A stretch of 13,175 nucleotides of DNA from Verrucomicrobiota bacterium (GCA_003218815.1 QHON01000037.1:1-13175); one strand, 5' to 3'; counted from the stretch's first letter, positions 1 through 8,335 are shown. A program made the numbers and translations. The notes: generated by a model from the sequence alone, not told the origin.

Positions 1-183
1 TCCGGCTAGCACGATGATAATGGATATGACGACGAGCAACTCGACGAGGCTGAACGCGGTTGTAGTGGCAGGCGTGTCGCCTGCGCTTCGGAGAATTTTG
101 CAGCCGGCACGGCCGCCTCTACATGCTCGATCTTGCGCCGAAGTTGTAGAGGCGTTTTTATCAAACTCCTGAGGAATCGACAA
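1..183 (-). CDS. Prepilin-like protein, N-terminus only (runs off the window edge)
   Basis: Read on the minus strand, the last 20 codons before the edge give T-A-F-S-L-V-E-L-L-V-V-I followed by a hydrophobic run. This is the N-terminal helix of type IV prepilins and type II pseudopilins: Phe at +1, Glu at +5, then a membrane segment. The -1 residue is Ala, where Gly is usual; the family tolerates Ala. There is no in-frame ATG upstream. The frame is open back to the gspF stop, and the likeliest starts are TTG at 183-181 (GAGAG a few bases before it) or GTG at 201-199. From the TTG the leader would be 43 residues, longer than usual, and its middle 21 codons are the palindromic repeat at 61-123. 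The gene lies just after gspF, as pseudopilin genes often do. It could be GspG/GspH-like or a Verrucomicrobia-specific pilin-like cassette protein; too little is visible to choose. The family is well supported, the start is not. Confidence 0.62.
   Translation of the reverse strand, partial: MSIPQEFDKNASTTSAQDRACRGGRAGCKILRSAGDTPATTTAFSLVELLVVISIIIVLAG
61..123. repeat. Palindromic repeat element A, 63 bp, in the prepilin leader
   Basis: Ends are TGTAG and CTACA. Inside is a perfect 7-bp hairpin with a 3-base loop (GCAGGCG-TGT-CGCCTGC, 70-86), an AT-richer middle (GAGAATTTTG), and a 4-bp hairpin (GCCG-GCA-CGGC, 103-113). The order of parts matches the element at 11155-11210. I recognise this kind of sequence as a dispersed repeat of Verrucomicrobiota genomes, but copy number cannot be counted here. 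Its length is a multiple of three, and on the minus strand it is open in the prepilin frame, adding residues such as RSAGDTPATT. Confidence 0.55.
114..154. repeat. Perfect 10-bp inverted repeat beside element A
   Basis: CGCCTCTACA (114-123) pairs perfectly with TGTAGAGGCG (145-154) across a 21-base spacer. The left arm is the right end of repeat A, so the right arm may be a partial second copy or an outer end of a larger element. On the plus strand the right arm is followed by TTTTT, but the spacer is long for a terminator and no plus-strand gene ends here. Confidence 0.5.
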
Positions 184-204
184 TGGGCTCTCGCGCTGCA
201 CGCG

Positions 205-1491
205 TCAGCTTTGCTGCTGCAAGCCTTGGATGATGCTGATAAGGGGCGTGAACAATGCGAGCACAATTGTGCCGACAATGACGGCGAGAAAAACGATCAT
301 GATCGGCTCGAGCGCCGCGGTTATGCCCGCCACAGCGTTGTCGACTTCATCATCATACACGTTTGCGATCTTCAGAAGCATCTCGGGCAATTGACCGGTT
401 TCTTCACCGACATCGATCATGCTGATGACCATGGGCGGGAAAGCGCGGCTCGCTTCCAGCGGTTGCACGATCGACTCACCTTCCTTCACGCTGTCGTGCA
501 CTTGGGAGATCGCTTTGGCGATGACCGCGTTGCCGGCGGTGTCGCGCGTAATATTTAATGCCTGTAAGATCGGAACACCACTTGTCACCAGCGTGCCAAG
601 CGTGCGTGAGAAACGCGAGATCGCCGTCTTTCGGATCAGATCGCCAAAGAGCGGCACGCGTAGCTTAAAACGATCGATCATGAATTTTCCGCCGCGGGTG
701 CGCCCGAGGAATTTGTAAGCGGCGCTCGCGGCCACAATCCCGCCGATCAAAACGAGCCAATCATTTTGCACGAACTTGCTCACGTTGATCACGAAGGTTG
801 TGATCGCCGGCAGCGGTTTGTCGCCGAGCATATCGTGAAAGATCGCTTCGAACTTCGGCACAATAAAAACGAGCAGGAAGCCCATGATCGCCACGGCCAT
901 GCTCATCACGATGGCCGGATATATCATCGCGCTTTTGACCTTGCCTTTGATTTTCGCGGCTTTCTCCTGAAATTCCGCAAGCCGGTTCAGCACAACCTCA
1001 AGCACACCGCCGAGCTCGCCCGCTTTCACCATGTTGACGTAAAGATCGTTGAAGATCAGCGGATGCAGGGAAAGTGCGTCGGAAAATGTATTGCCGCCTT
1101 GCACCCCGTCGGCGAGTTTGTCGATCGTTCTTTTTAAGACAGCGTCGCGCTCCTGTTTCGCCAGAACATTTAAGCTTCGCAGCAATGGCAATCCGGAATC
1201 GATCAAGGTCGCAAGTTGACGCGTGAAGATCATCAAAACCTTCGGCTTAACCTTTTTGCCTTGAAAAAGAACAATGCTGGTTCTCGCACGTGGTCGCGTG
1301 ATGCGAGCCATCTTTGCGGCGCGTCGGGAGACCTTCCCGTTAGGACTGCTTTTGGCCTCTTCGTAGACGCTCGTCGGAAAAAAGCCCGCCTGGCGCAACT
1401 GGCCAATTGCTTCGTTCGTGGAAGCGGCTTCAAGCAATCCAGTCGCTTCCTGTCCCCGCGCGTCGAGAGCCACGTAGTTGTATTGCGGCAT
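205..1491 (-). CDS. gspF: Type IV pilus / type II secretion inner-membrane platform protein (PilC/GspF family)
   Basis: This 428-residue protein has the family's usual length and order: an N-terminal stretch (MPQYNYVALDARG), then two copies of the GspF domain, each with a cytoplasmic helical part and a membrane part. The first copy starts near residue 87 (IFTRQLATLIDSGLPLL) and the second near 290 (ISRFSRTLGTLVTSGVPIL). Hydrophobic segments lie near residues 190-212, 243-262 and 392-420. The conserved GELGG (158-162) and GEETGQLPEML (362-372) motifs are present. In known systems this protein sits in the inner membrane, links the cytoplasmic ATPase to pseudopilin assembly, and helps extrude the pilus or pseudopilus. 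The ATG is preceded by only a weak AGG. The gene follows the two ATPase genes on the same strand after 76 bases and precedes the prepilin gene, so it is very likely in the same operon. Sequence alone does not decide between pilC and gspF. Confidence 0.93.
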   Translation of the reverse strand: MPQYNYVALDARGQEATGLLEAASTNEAIGQLRQAGFFPTSVYEEAKSSPNGKVSRRAAKMARITRPRARTSIVLFQGKKVKPKVLMIFTRQLATLIDSGLPLLRSLNVLAKQERDAVLKRTIDKLADGVQGGNTFSDALSLHPLIFNDLYVNMVKAGELGGVLEVVLNRLAEFQEKAAKIKGKVKSAMIYPAIVMSMAVAIMGFLLVFIVPKFEAIFHDMLGDKPLPAITTFVINVSKFVQNDWLVLIGGIVAASAAYKFLGRTRGGKFMIDRFKLRVPLFGDLIRKTAISRFSRTLGTLVTSGVPILQALNITRDTAGNAVIAKAISQVHDSVKEGESIVQPLEASRAFPPMVISMIDVGEETGQLPEMLLKIANVYDDEVDNAVAGITAALEPIMIVFLAVIVGTIVLALFTPLISIIQGLQQQS

Positions 1492-1567
1492 AAGCGGCCT
1501 AGATGATAGCGCTCTCGAAGCCCCTGTCGAGCTTTTCAGTTAGCAACCGACGCCCCGTCGCAGCAAA

Positions 1568-3253
1568 TCACGTGTATTTAAGAACTTCCTCGATTGTGGT
1601 GTCCCCAGCGAAGATGCTGCGCAGACCATCCTGTCGCAGGGTGACCATCCCGAGCTCGATGGCTTTTTGCTTCAAGGTAACGGTTGGCGCGCGTTCGTTA
1701 ATCAATTCGCGGATCGGGTCAGTAATTTGCAGAAGCTCATAAATCCCCTTTCGGCCTTTGTAGCCGGTATTGTTACACGCGTCACATCCTTTACCGTAAT
1801 AAAACTGCTTTTCGCCAATATCGCGACGGGAAGTATCCAATTCTGCAAGCAATGCCTCATTTGGCTGATAAGCCGTGCGGCATTTTGGGCAAATGCTGCG
1901 CAGTAAACGCTGGCCCAGGACGGCCTCAAGCGTCGATGAAACAAGAAACGGCTCAACCCCCATATCGATCAAACGTGTCACTGCGCCGGGCGCATCATTC
2001 GTGTGCAGGGTTGTAAAAACGAGATGCCCCGTCAGAGAGGCCTGAATCGCGATTTGCGCCGTCTCAAGATCGCGTGTCTCGCCGACCATGATCCGATCGG
2101 GGTCCTGCCGAAGAAAGGAGCGCAAGATACGTGCAAACGTCAAGCCGATAGCTTCGTTCACCGGTACTTGCACGATTCCTTCCAAATCATATTCAACCGG
2201 TTCTTCCGCGGTGAGCAACTTCGAATCAATCGTGTTGATTTTCCGCAAACAGGAATAAAGCGTGGTCGTTTTTCCCGAACCCGTCGGACCGGTTGCAATA
2301 AAAATGCCGTTCGGTCGATGGATCACCTCGAGAAGGAAATCGTGGATGTAATCAGGCATCCCGAGGGCCTCGAGATCGAGGTTGACAGTGGTACGATCGA
2401 GCACGCGCAGCACCAGGCTTTCGCCAAACTGCGTCGGTAAAGTCGAAACACGAAGATCGACACTGCGCCCTGCGATATTTTTTTGAATACGGCCGTCTTG
2501 CGGCAATCGGCGCTCCGCAATATTCATGTTTGCCATCACCTTAACGCGCGAGATGACCGGCAGCGCGAGATGGCGCGGGGGTGGCGACATTTCGTATAGT
2601 GCACCATCCACCCGATAGCGGATTTTGAATTCATTTTCGAAAGGCTCGAAATGAATGTCGCTCGCGCGGTCCTGAATTGCCTGGTACAGGATAAGATCGA
2701 CAAAGCGAATGATCGGGGTCGCGTTCGCCTCTGCTTCAACCGCAGCGGCGCCATCTTCTTCACGCAATTGCAGAAGCTCGCCGACTTGCCCGAGCTGTTT
2801 GAGAATCTCCTCCATGCTCGCGGTATCGGTGCCGTAATACCGCTTGATCTGATCTTCGATTTGTTCGGTCGGCGAAACGACGACGTGAATTTCTTTGCCG
2901 AGCGCGAAGCGAAGGTCCTCTGCCGCACGAAGATCGAGCGGGTCAACGAGCGCGACATCCAATGTGTTGCCGTTCATTTCGATCGGCAGCGCGCCGTGCA
3001 ACCGGGCCAGTCCGCTCGGAATCAAACCCAGAATTTCCGGCGCGATTTCGCGCTCGGCCAGGTTAATGAAGTCGGTGCCGAGACCCTCAGCGATCGTTTG
3101 ATAAAAGCCGTGCTCGTCGACGAAGCCGCTGTCGACCATTGCCTCCGCGATAGTTTTTCCATTCAGGTCCGCCTCATTCAGCACGTCTTCGACCTGTGAT
3201 GGCTGCAAGACGTGCTGCTCAACAAAAAGCTCGGCAACTTGCTTGTTATTCAT
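1568..3253 (-). CDS. Type IV pilus / type II secretion assembly ATPase, first copy (PilB/GspE family)
   Basis: The protein has 561 residues, the family's usual length. An MshEN-type N-domain covers about residues 1-140; a linker and N2-like domain follow (SDIHFEPFENEFKIRYRVDG, 198-217); then comes the RecA-like ATPase domain. Walker A is GPTGSGKT (322-329), the Asp box is TAEEPVEYD (348-356), the Walker B region is LRQDPDRIMVGETRD (381-395), and the His box is GHLVFTTLHTNDA (409-421). A zinc-type pair of CxxC motifs is intact (CPKC 455-458, CDAC 490-493). In the cytoplasm such hexamers power extrusion of pilin subunits through the platform protein encoded just downstream. All catalytic motifs look intact. 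The N-domain lacks the RLG consensus linked to c-di-GMP binding in MshE, so that binding is doubtful. The ATG has no visible Shine-Dalgarno and lies 24 bases after the stop of the other ATPase gene, which suggests coupled translation. Confidence 0.92.
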   Translation of the reverse strand: MNNKQVAELFVEQHVLQPSQVEDVLNEADLNGKTIAEAMVDSGFVDEHGFYQTIAEGLGTDFINLAEREIAPEILGLIPSGLARLHGALPIEMNGNTLDVALVDPLDLRAAEDLRFALGKEIHVVVSPTEQIEDQIKRYYGTDTASMEEILKQLGQVGELLQLREEDGAAAVEAEANATPIIRFVDLILYQAIQDRASDIHFEPFENEFKIRYRVDGALYEMSPPPRHLALPVISRVKVMANMNIAERRLPQDGRIQKNIAGRSVDLRVSTLPTQFGESLVLRVLDRTTVNLDLEALGMPDYIHDFLLEVIHRPNGIFIATGPTGSGKTTTLYSCLRKINTIDSKLLTAEEPVEYDLEGIVQVPVNEAIGLTFARILRSFLRQDPDRIMVGETRDLETAQIAIQASLTGHLVFTTLHTNDAPGAVTRLIDMGVEPFLVSSTLEAVLGQRLLRSICPKCRTAYQPNEALLAELDTSRRDIGEKQFYYGKGCDACNNTGYKGRKGIYELLQITDPIRELINERAPTVTLKQKAIELGMVTLRQDGLRSIFAGDTTIEEVLKYT

Positions 3254-3277
3254 TCGTTGGTTGCAGGATAAAATCGG

Positions 3278-4981
3278 TCAGCTCACGTCGCCTATCGTAA
3301 TGGAAATAACTTCTTCGGCAGAGGTAAGGCCGGCGAGAACCTTGCGCGTCCCGTCTTCGCGGAGTGTTCGCATTCCGAGTTCACGGGCACGTTGTCGAAG
3401 CATTAGAGTCGAGCTGCGCTTGTTGATCATATGACGGACTTCATCGTCGATCACAAAAATTTCGAATATGCCCATGCGGCCCTTGTAACCGATTTGGCGG
3501 CACTGCTCGCATCCAACCGGTTTCATTACTTGGGCATCGTGAAGCTGCCCGGGTTCAATGCGCAGCGCACGCAATTCCGTCTCACTTAATTCCCCCGGTT
3601 CTTTGCAGTTGTTACACAAGCGCCTGACGAGTCTTTGCGCCATAATCGCGCGCACTGAGGAAGCGACTAGGAACGGCTTCACGCCGATGTCAACCAAACG
3701 AGCGACGGCCGAGGGGGCGTCGTTGGTGTGCAGTGTACTGAAAACAAGATGTCCGGTCAGGCTCGCATTCGTGGCGATGCTCGCAGTCTCGAGATCACGA
3801 ATTTCCCCGATCATAATAATGTTCGGCGCCTGACGCAGGATCGAGCGCAACGCCGCGGGAAACGTCATCCCAATTTCCGAATTGACCTGCACTTGGTTGA
3901 TTCCGTTCATTTGATATTCAATCGGCTCTTCTACCGTGATAATTTTGCGGTCCGGTTTGTTGATGTAATTGAGGCAAGCGTAAAGCGTGGTCGTCTTGCC
4001 GCAGCCGGTTGGGCCCGTGATGAGAAGAATGCCCTCGGGAAGTCTGATCAGGCGCTCGAATATTTCCTGATCGTCGGAAAGAAAACCAAGCTCCGGTAAG
4101 CCAAACATCAAGCTGGACTTGTCCAGTACCCGCATGACCACGGTTTCGCCGTGGTTCGTAGGAATGGTCGAGACCCGAAGATCGATTGGTTTCTTCTTAA
4201 TTTTCACCCGAATGCGACCGTCTTGGGGCAGTCGCTTTTCCGCGATGCTCATGGAACCGGTCATAATCTTAAGCCGGCTGACGATGGCCGATTGCAGACG
4301 CTTCGGTGGCGCTTGCATTTCTTGCAACACGCCGTCAACTCGAAAACGAACGCGGAATTTTTTATCAAGCGGTTCAAGATGAATGTCGCTCGCGCCCATG
4401 CGATGGGCCTCGACCAGCAACATTGAGACCATGCGAATGATCGGTGCATCGGTTTCGGTGCCCTCAATTGCTCCTGCGCCGTCGCCGATTTCCAAACCAA
4501 GATCGATATCTTCTCCGAGTTTTTGTTGAAGGACATCCGCAGCTTCATCAGCTGTGCCGTAATATTTGATGAGCGCCTCGCGAATCTTTTGCGGGCCGGT
4601 GCAAACCAATTCGAGCTCACGCCGGAGAAGAAAACTCAGACTGTCGATCGTATCGATGTCCAGTGGATCGCCTACTGCTACGACGAGCCCTACTTCACCG
4701 AACGCAACCGGGATCACCTTGAACCGGCGCGCATCGGTTCCGGGAATTTGCTGGATCACCTGCGGTGGAATGACCATGGATGAAATGTCGATCCAATCCA
4801 TGTGCGCTTGCGCGGCGAGCGTGCGTGAAACATCCGTGTCGGAAACGACTCCCTCTCTAATCAGAACGTCGACAACGTGGCTGGCGCCGTCTAAGCGTGA
4901 GCGCGCGCTTTCAATTTCTTTGCGAGTCACGAGCCCAACGTCCTGAAGGGACTTGAGCACGTAATCTTCGTTAGGTTGCAC
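3278..4981 (-). CDS. Type IV pilus / type II secretion assembly ATPase, second copy (PilB/GspE family)
   Basis: This 567-residue paralogue of the downstream gene has the same architecture. The N-domain spans about residues 1-145. Walker A is GPTGCGKT (323-330), the Asp box is TVEEPIEYQ (349-357), the Walker B region is LRQAPNIIMIGEIRD (382-396), and the His box is GHLVFSTLHTNDA (410-422). The two CxxC pairs are CNNC (456-459) and CEQC (491-494). The usual LRQDPD is LRQAPN here, while the catalytic Glu of the GE pair is kept, so it is probably an active ATPase. The start is GTG, 8 bases after the glmS stop, with no clear ribosome binding site; coupled translation from glmS is likely. The copies differ along their whole length, so they are long-standing paralogues, not a recent duplication. 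They may form one mixed motor or serve two machines; the sequence does not say. Retraction ATPases (PilT) are shorter and lack this N-domain. Confidence 0.92.
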   Translation of the reverse strand: MQPNEDYVLKSLQDVGLVTRKEIESARSRLDGASHVVDVLIREGVVSDTDVSRTLAAQAHMDWIDISSMVIPPQVIQQIPGTDARRFKVIPVAFGEVGLVVAVGDPLDIDTIDSLSFLLRRELELVCTGPQKIREALIKYYGTADEAADVLQQKLGEDIDLGLEIGDGAGAIEGTETDAPIIRMVSMLLVEAHRMGASDIHLEPLDKKFRVRFRVDGVLQEMQAPPKRLQSAIVSRLKIMTGSMSIAEKRLPQDGRIRVKIKKKPIDLRVSTIPTNHGETVVMRVLDKSSLMFGLPELGFLSDDQEIFERLIRLPEGILLITGPTGCGKTTTLYACLNYINKPDRKIITVEEPIEYQMNGINQVQVNSEIGMTFPAALRSILRQAPNIIMIGEIRDLETASIATNASLTGHLVFSTLHTNDAPSAVARLVDIGVKPFLVASSVRAIMAQRLVRRLCNNCKEPGELSETELRALRIEPGQLHDAQVMKPVGCEQCRQIGYKGRMGIFEIFVIDDEVRHMINKRSSTLMLRQRARELGMRTLREDGTRKVLAGLTSAEEVISITIGDVS

Positions 4982-4989
4982 GCGTTTTT

Positions 4990-6861
4990 CTATTCTACCG
5001 TCACGCTTTTCGCGAGATTTCGTGGCTTGTCGACGTCACGGCCAAGCTCAACGGCAAGATGGTAGGCAAGAAGTTGCAGCGGAATAACTGTGAGAACTGG
5101 TATCACGCATTCGGGTGCTTCCGGCAGCAAGACGATTTCGTTTGCGATTCCTTGAAGTTGTTCCGCGCCGTTGCCGCTGGTCAGAGCAATAATCGGACCC
5201 TTACGAGCTTTGACTTGTTCGATATTATTCAGGTTTTTCGAAAAGACGGCATCGTAAGGCGCGATAAAAATCGAGGGCAAATCAGGACCCACGAGTGCGA
5301 TAATTCCGTGCTTAAGTTCGGCGCTGGGATGCCCTTCAGCAAAAAGATACGTGATCTCTTTCATTTTGAGCGCACCTTCGAGCGCAATGGGAAAATTGAA
5401 TTGGCGGCCAAAGAAAAGCATCCCATTAACATCGACATATTTCTTTGCGATTGCTTTAATCTGGTCGCTGAGCTTCAGGACAACTTCGATCTGCTCGGGC
5501 AACGCTTCTAGGGCTTCAATGATTCGGCTTCCCTCAGCCGTGGAAAGATTTCGCATCCGGCCAAAGAGCAGCCCGAGAAGCGTGAGGATGACAACTTGCG
5601 AGGTGAAGGATTTCGTGGCCGCGACGCCGATCTCCGGGCCAGCGTGCATGTAAACGCCACCGTCACTCTCACGCGCAATCGTGCTCGCGACGTTATTGCA
5701 AATTCCTAGCGTCCGAAACCCCTTGCGCCGGCTTTCACGGAGCGCGCCGAGGGTGTCCGCAGTTTCGCCGCTCTGGCTAATGGCGAAAACGAGTGTCTCG
5801 GGCGTCATCGGTGTATTCCGATGGCGAAATTCGCTCGCGAATTCGACCTCGGTGGGAATATTCGCGAGCCGCTCGATCAAATATTCGCCCACTCTGCCGG
5901 CATGAAGAGCGGTGCCGCAGCCGGTGAGAACAATGCGTCCGATATTGCGTAATTCCGCAGGCGTCATATTCAAGCCGCCTAGCTTTGCGGTGCATTCTTC
6001 CAAGCTGAGGCGCCCGCGCATGGCATCGCGCACCGAGTTCGGCTGCTCAAAGATTTCCTTGAGCATGTAATGCGGGTAATCGCCTTTTGTAATGTCCTCG
6101 GCCGTCAACTCGACCTTGCTGACTCGATGATCGCCGCTTACTCCGGCTAGCGAGCTGATTTCGAATTTCTCTCGCTCTACCGCCACGAGATCGAAGTCAT
6201 TTAAGTAAACGGCGTCGCGGGTGTAAGCGACGATTGCGCTCACGTCACTGGCCAGAAAGTTTTCGTCCTTCCCCACACCCAGGATAAGCGGGCTCCCACG
6301 CCGCGCGCCGATCATAAAATCCGGAACGTCCGCATGGAGCAGTGCAATGCCATAGGTACCGATCACTCGCTGAAGCGCAGCGCGAACAGAAGCAAGAAGT
6401 CGTGCCTTTTTTTGATGAACGTCTACCGTGCTGGCACATGATTCGTCGTAGAGTTTCCCAATCAGATGCGCGAGCATTTCAGTGTCAGTCTCCGAGCGAA
6501 AGCTGGTGTCGCCGCCGCGGATGAGCTCCTCTTTAAGCGCCTGATAATTTTCGATCACACCGTTGTGCACGAGCGCGAGTTTACCACTGGCGTCGAAGTG
6601 CGGGTGCGCGTTTTCATCCGTCACTTTTCCGTGCGTGGCCCAACGCGTGTGACTGACCCCAAACGACCCCGAAAGTGGTCGCTTCGTGATCAACTTGGCA
6701 AGTGCCGCAATACGACCGGCACATTTGCGGGTCTCGAGGTGTCCTCGATCCACGACAGCAACGCCGGCGGAATCGTAGCCGCGATATTCAAGACGCCGTA
6801 GCCCATCGAGCAGAATGGGCACTGCTTCGGCGCGGCCAACGTAGCCAACAATTCCGCACAT
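4990..6861 (-). CDS. glmS: Glutamine--fructose-6-phosphate aminotransferase (isomerizing)
   Basis: GlmS converts fructose-6-phosphate and glutamine to glucosamine-6-phosphate and glutamate, the first step towards UDP-GlcNAc for peptidoglycan and lipid A. The 623 residues are slightly longer than the E. coli enzyme. The N-terminal glutaminase domain (about 1-240) starts MCGIVGYVG, so Cys2 is the nucleophile. It contains RRLEYRGYDSAG (22-33), the HTRWATHG loop (71-78) and HNGVIENY (99-106). Two SIS sugar-isomerase domains follow, with TGCGTALHAG (313-322), ISQSGETADT (361-370) and EGALKMKEI (495-503). The C-terminus PRNLAKSVTVE is the invariant family end. About 15 extra residues around 142-156 (STVDVHQKKAR) account for much of the added length. 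The gene heads the minus-strand operon, divergent from glgC across 125 bases. I see no glmS ribozyme upstream and no strong ribosome binding site. Linkage to lpxD within 4 kb fits an envelope role. Confidence 0.97.
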   Translation of the reverse strand: MCGIVGYVGRAEAVPILLDGLRRLEYRGYDSAGVAVVDRGHLETRKCAGRIAALAKLITKRPLSGSFGVSHTRWATHGKVTDENAHPHFDASGKLALVHNGVIENYQALKEELIRGGDTSFRSETDTEMLAHLIGKLYDESCASTVDVHQKKARLLASVRAALQRVIGTYGIALLHADVPDFMIGARRGSPLILGVGKDENFLASDVSAIVAYTRDAVYLNDFDLVAVEREKFEISSLAGVSGDHRVSKVELTAEDITKGDYPHYMLKEIFEQPNSVRDAMRGRLSLEECTAKLGGLNMTPAELRNIGRIVLTGCGTALHAGRVGEYLIERLANIPTEVEFASEFRHRNTPMTPETLVFAISQSGETADTLGALRESRRKGFRTLGICNNVASTIARESDGGVYMHAGPEIGVAATKSFTSQVVILTLLGLLFGRMRNLSTAEGSRIIEALEALPEQIEVVLKLSDQIKAIAKKYVDVNGMLFFGRQFNFPIALEGALKMKEITYLFAEGHPSAELKHGIIALVGPDLPSIFIAPYDAVFSKNLNNIEQVKARKGPIIALTSGNGAEQLQGIANEIVLLPEAPECVIPVLTVIPLQLLAYHLAVELGRDVDKPRNLAKSVTVE

Positions 6862-6986
6862 GTTTGGAGTCTAGTGGCGGCTGTCCTGAGCCGCAACATT
6901 CGCTCTGCGGGGCACAGATCGCGTTTACAAGGATGATTCAAAAAGGTTGCCGGAAAGCGCAGACGCTGGGTTATTGATCGATAGCA

Positions 6987-8327
6987 ATGCAAAACCGGCC
7001 GCAGCGCGATTCCCCTTTGAAGAATCCATCAGTAGGCGTCCCCGCGCTACCGCCCGGCACAATCCAACAAACGCTTGCAATCATTATGGGTGGCGGCGCC
7101 GGTACGCGTTTGTTCCCGCTAACTAAAGATCGCGCCAAGCCGGCCGTGCCCCTCGGGGGAAAATATCGCATCGTCGATATTCCCATCAGCAATTGCCTGA
7201 ATTCCGGGCTTCGCTCGATCTATGTGCTCACGCAATTCAACAGCATGTCGCTACATCGACATATTCAAGCGAGCTATAAATTCGACAATTTCTCGCGCAG
7301 CTTCGTGGATATTCTGGCCGCTCAACAAACGCCCGCAGGGTCGCAATGGTACCAGGGAACGGCCGACGCCGTGCGGCAAAACATGCGCTACTTCCTCGAG
7401 CGCCCATTCGATTTTTACCTGATCTTAAGCGGCGATCAGCTTTACCGCATGGATTTTCGCCCCCTGTTGCATCAGCACATTCGCTCTGGCGCCGACATCA
7501 CACTGGCCACCAAACCGGTCCATCGACATCAGATTTCCGAATTCGGCATTATGGGAAGCGGAGTCGATCGCCGAATTACGCGCTTCGTCGAGAAACCGAC
7601 CAAGGAGGCTGTACTTCACGAGATGAGAATCAGCCGGGAATTGCTGGGCGCGATCGGGTCGAACGAAGGAGAGGAGTTGTATCAGGCTTCAATGGGAATT
7701 TACGTCTTCAATCGAAAGGTGCTCATCGAGTGTTTGGAAAATGAGCTGGTCGATTTCGGAAAGGATGTCATTCCACATTCAATCAAAGATCGACATGTGA
7801 GCGCCTTTATCTACCAGGGATACTGGGAAGATATCGGAACGATTCGGGCTTTTTATGAAGCAAATCTCGATCTGACCGATCTGGTGCCGGAATATAGTTT
7901 CTTCAATACCGAGGCGCCGATTTACACCCATCCCCGCTTTCTGCCTGGCAGCAAGATCAATGGAGCCACGCTCCGGCAGGCGATCATCTCGGACGGATGC
8001 ATCATTTCGGATGCCCACTTGGAACGCTGCGTCGTTGGAATACGCAGCATTATTCAAAGCGGCGCCACGATCCGAAACAGCATTGTGATGGGGGCAGATT
8101 ATTTCGAGCAAGGTCGGGACGGGAAGTCTAGTCAACCGCCAATCGGAATCGGGCGCAATTGCGTGATCGACCGGACCATTATCGACAAGAACGCACGCAT
8201 TGCCGATGGAGTCGTAATCACCCCGGAAGGAAAACCGGCGAACTACGACGCAGACAATTACTTCATCCGCGATGGCCTGGTCGTCATCCCAAAAAACGCG
8301 GTCATTCCAGCCGGTTTCTGGATCTAA
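6987..8327 (+). CDS. glgC: Glucose-1-phosphate adenylyltransferase (ADP-glucose pyrophosphorylase)
   Basis: GlgC makes ADP-glucose and pyrophosphate from glucose-1-phosphate and ATP, the committed step of bacterial glycogen synthesis. The 446 residues hold the nucleotidyltransferase signature GGGAGTRLFPLT (35-46) with KPAVPLGGKYR (51-61), WYQGTADAVRQN (121-132), the metal-site LSGDQLYRMD (147-156), the sugar-phosphate EKP (202-204) and YWEDIGTI (279-286). A C-terminal left-handed beta-helix (about 315-446) carries the hexapeptide repeats that support the tetramer and allosteric sites. The wording of the motifs is closer to cyanobacterial and plant enzymes than to E. coli GlgC. About 25 extra N-terminal residues precede the fold; the ATG is the first in-frame start and no better one lies downstream apart from a TTG at codon 11. 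There is no Shine-Dalgarno. The end faces the lipoprotein gene with 8 bases between stops. No other glycogen gene is nearby. Confidence 0.96.
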   Translation: MQNRPQRDSPLKNPSVGVPALPPGTIQQTLAIIMGGGAGTRLFPLTKDRAKPAVPLGGKYRIVDIPISNCLNSGLRSIYVLTQFNSMSLHRHIQASYKFDNFSRSFVDILAAQQTPAGSQWYQGTADAVRQNMRYFLERPFDFYLILSGDQLYRMDFRPLLHQHIRSGADITLATKPVHRHQISEFGIMGSGVDRRITRFVEKPTKEAVLHEMRISRELLGAIGSNEGEELYQASMGIYVFNRKVLIECLENELVDFGKDVIPHSIKDRHVSAFIYQGYWEDIGTIRAFYEANLDLTDLVPEYSFFNTEAPIYTHPRFLPGSKINGATLRQAIISDGCIISDAHLERCVVGIRSIIQSGATIRNSIVMGADYFEQGRDGKSSQPPIGIGRNCVIDRTIIDKNARIADGVVITPEGKPANYDADNYFIRDGLVVIPKNAVIPAGFWI

Positions 8328-8335
8328 TCGGCTCG

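Noticed and set aside
114..159. Inverted repeat followed by TTTTT as a rho-independent terminator
   Set aside because: The T-run serves the plus strand, where no gene ends, and the 21-base loop is long; better explained by the repeat element.
2651..3199. Plus-strand open frame of 182 codons opposite the ATPase gene
   Set aside because: It is antisense to well-conserved ATPase motifs, has no recognisable domain and no ribosome binding site; long shadow frames are common in GC-rich genes.
6862..6986. glmS ribozyme or a paired promoter between glmS and glgC
   Set aside because: No ribozyme core is recognisable and the lineage is not one known for it. TTGCCG (6947-6952) has no acceptable -10 partner.
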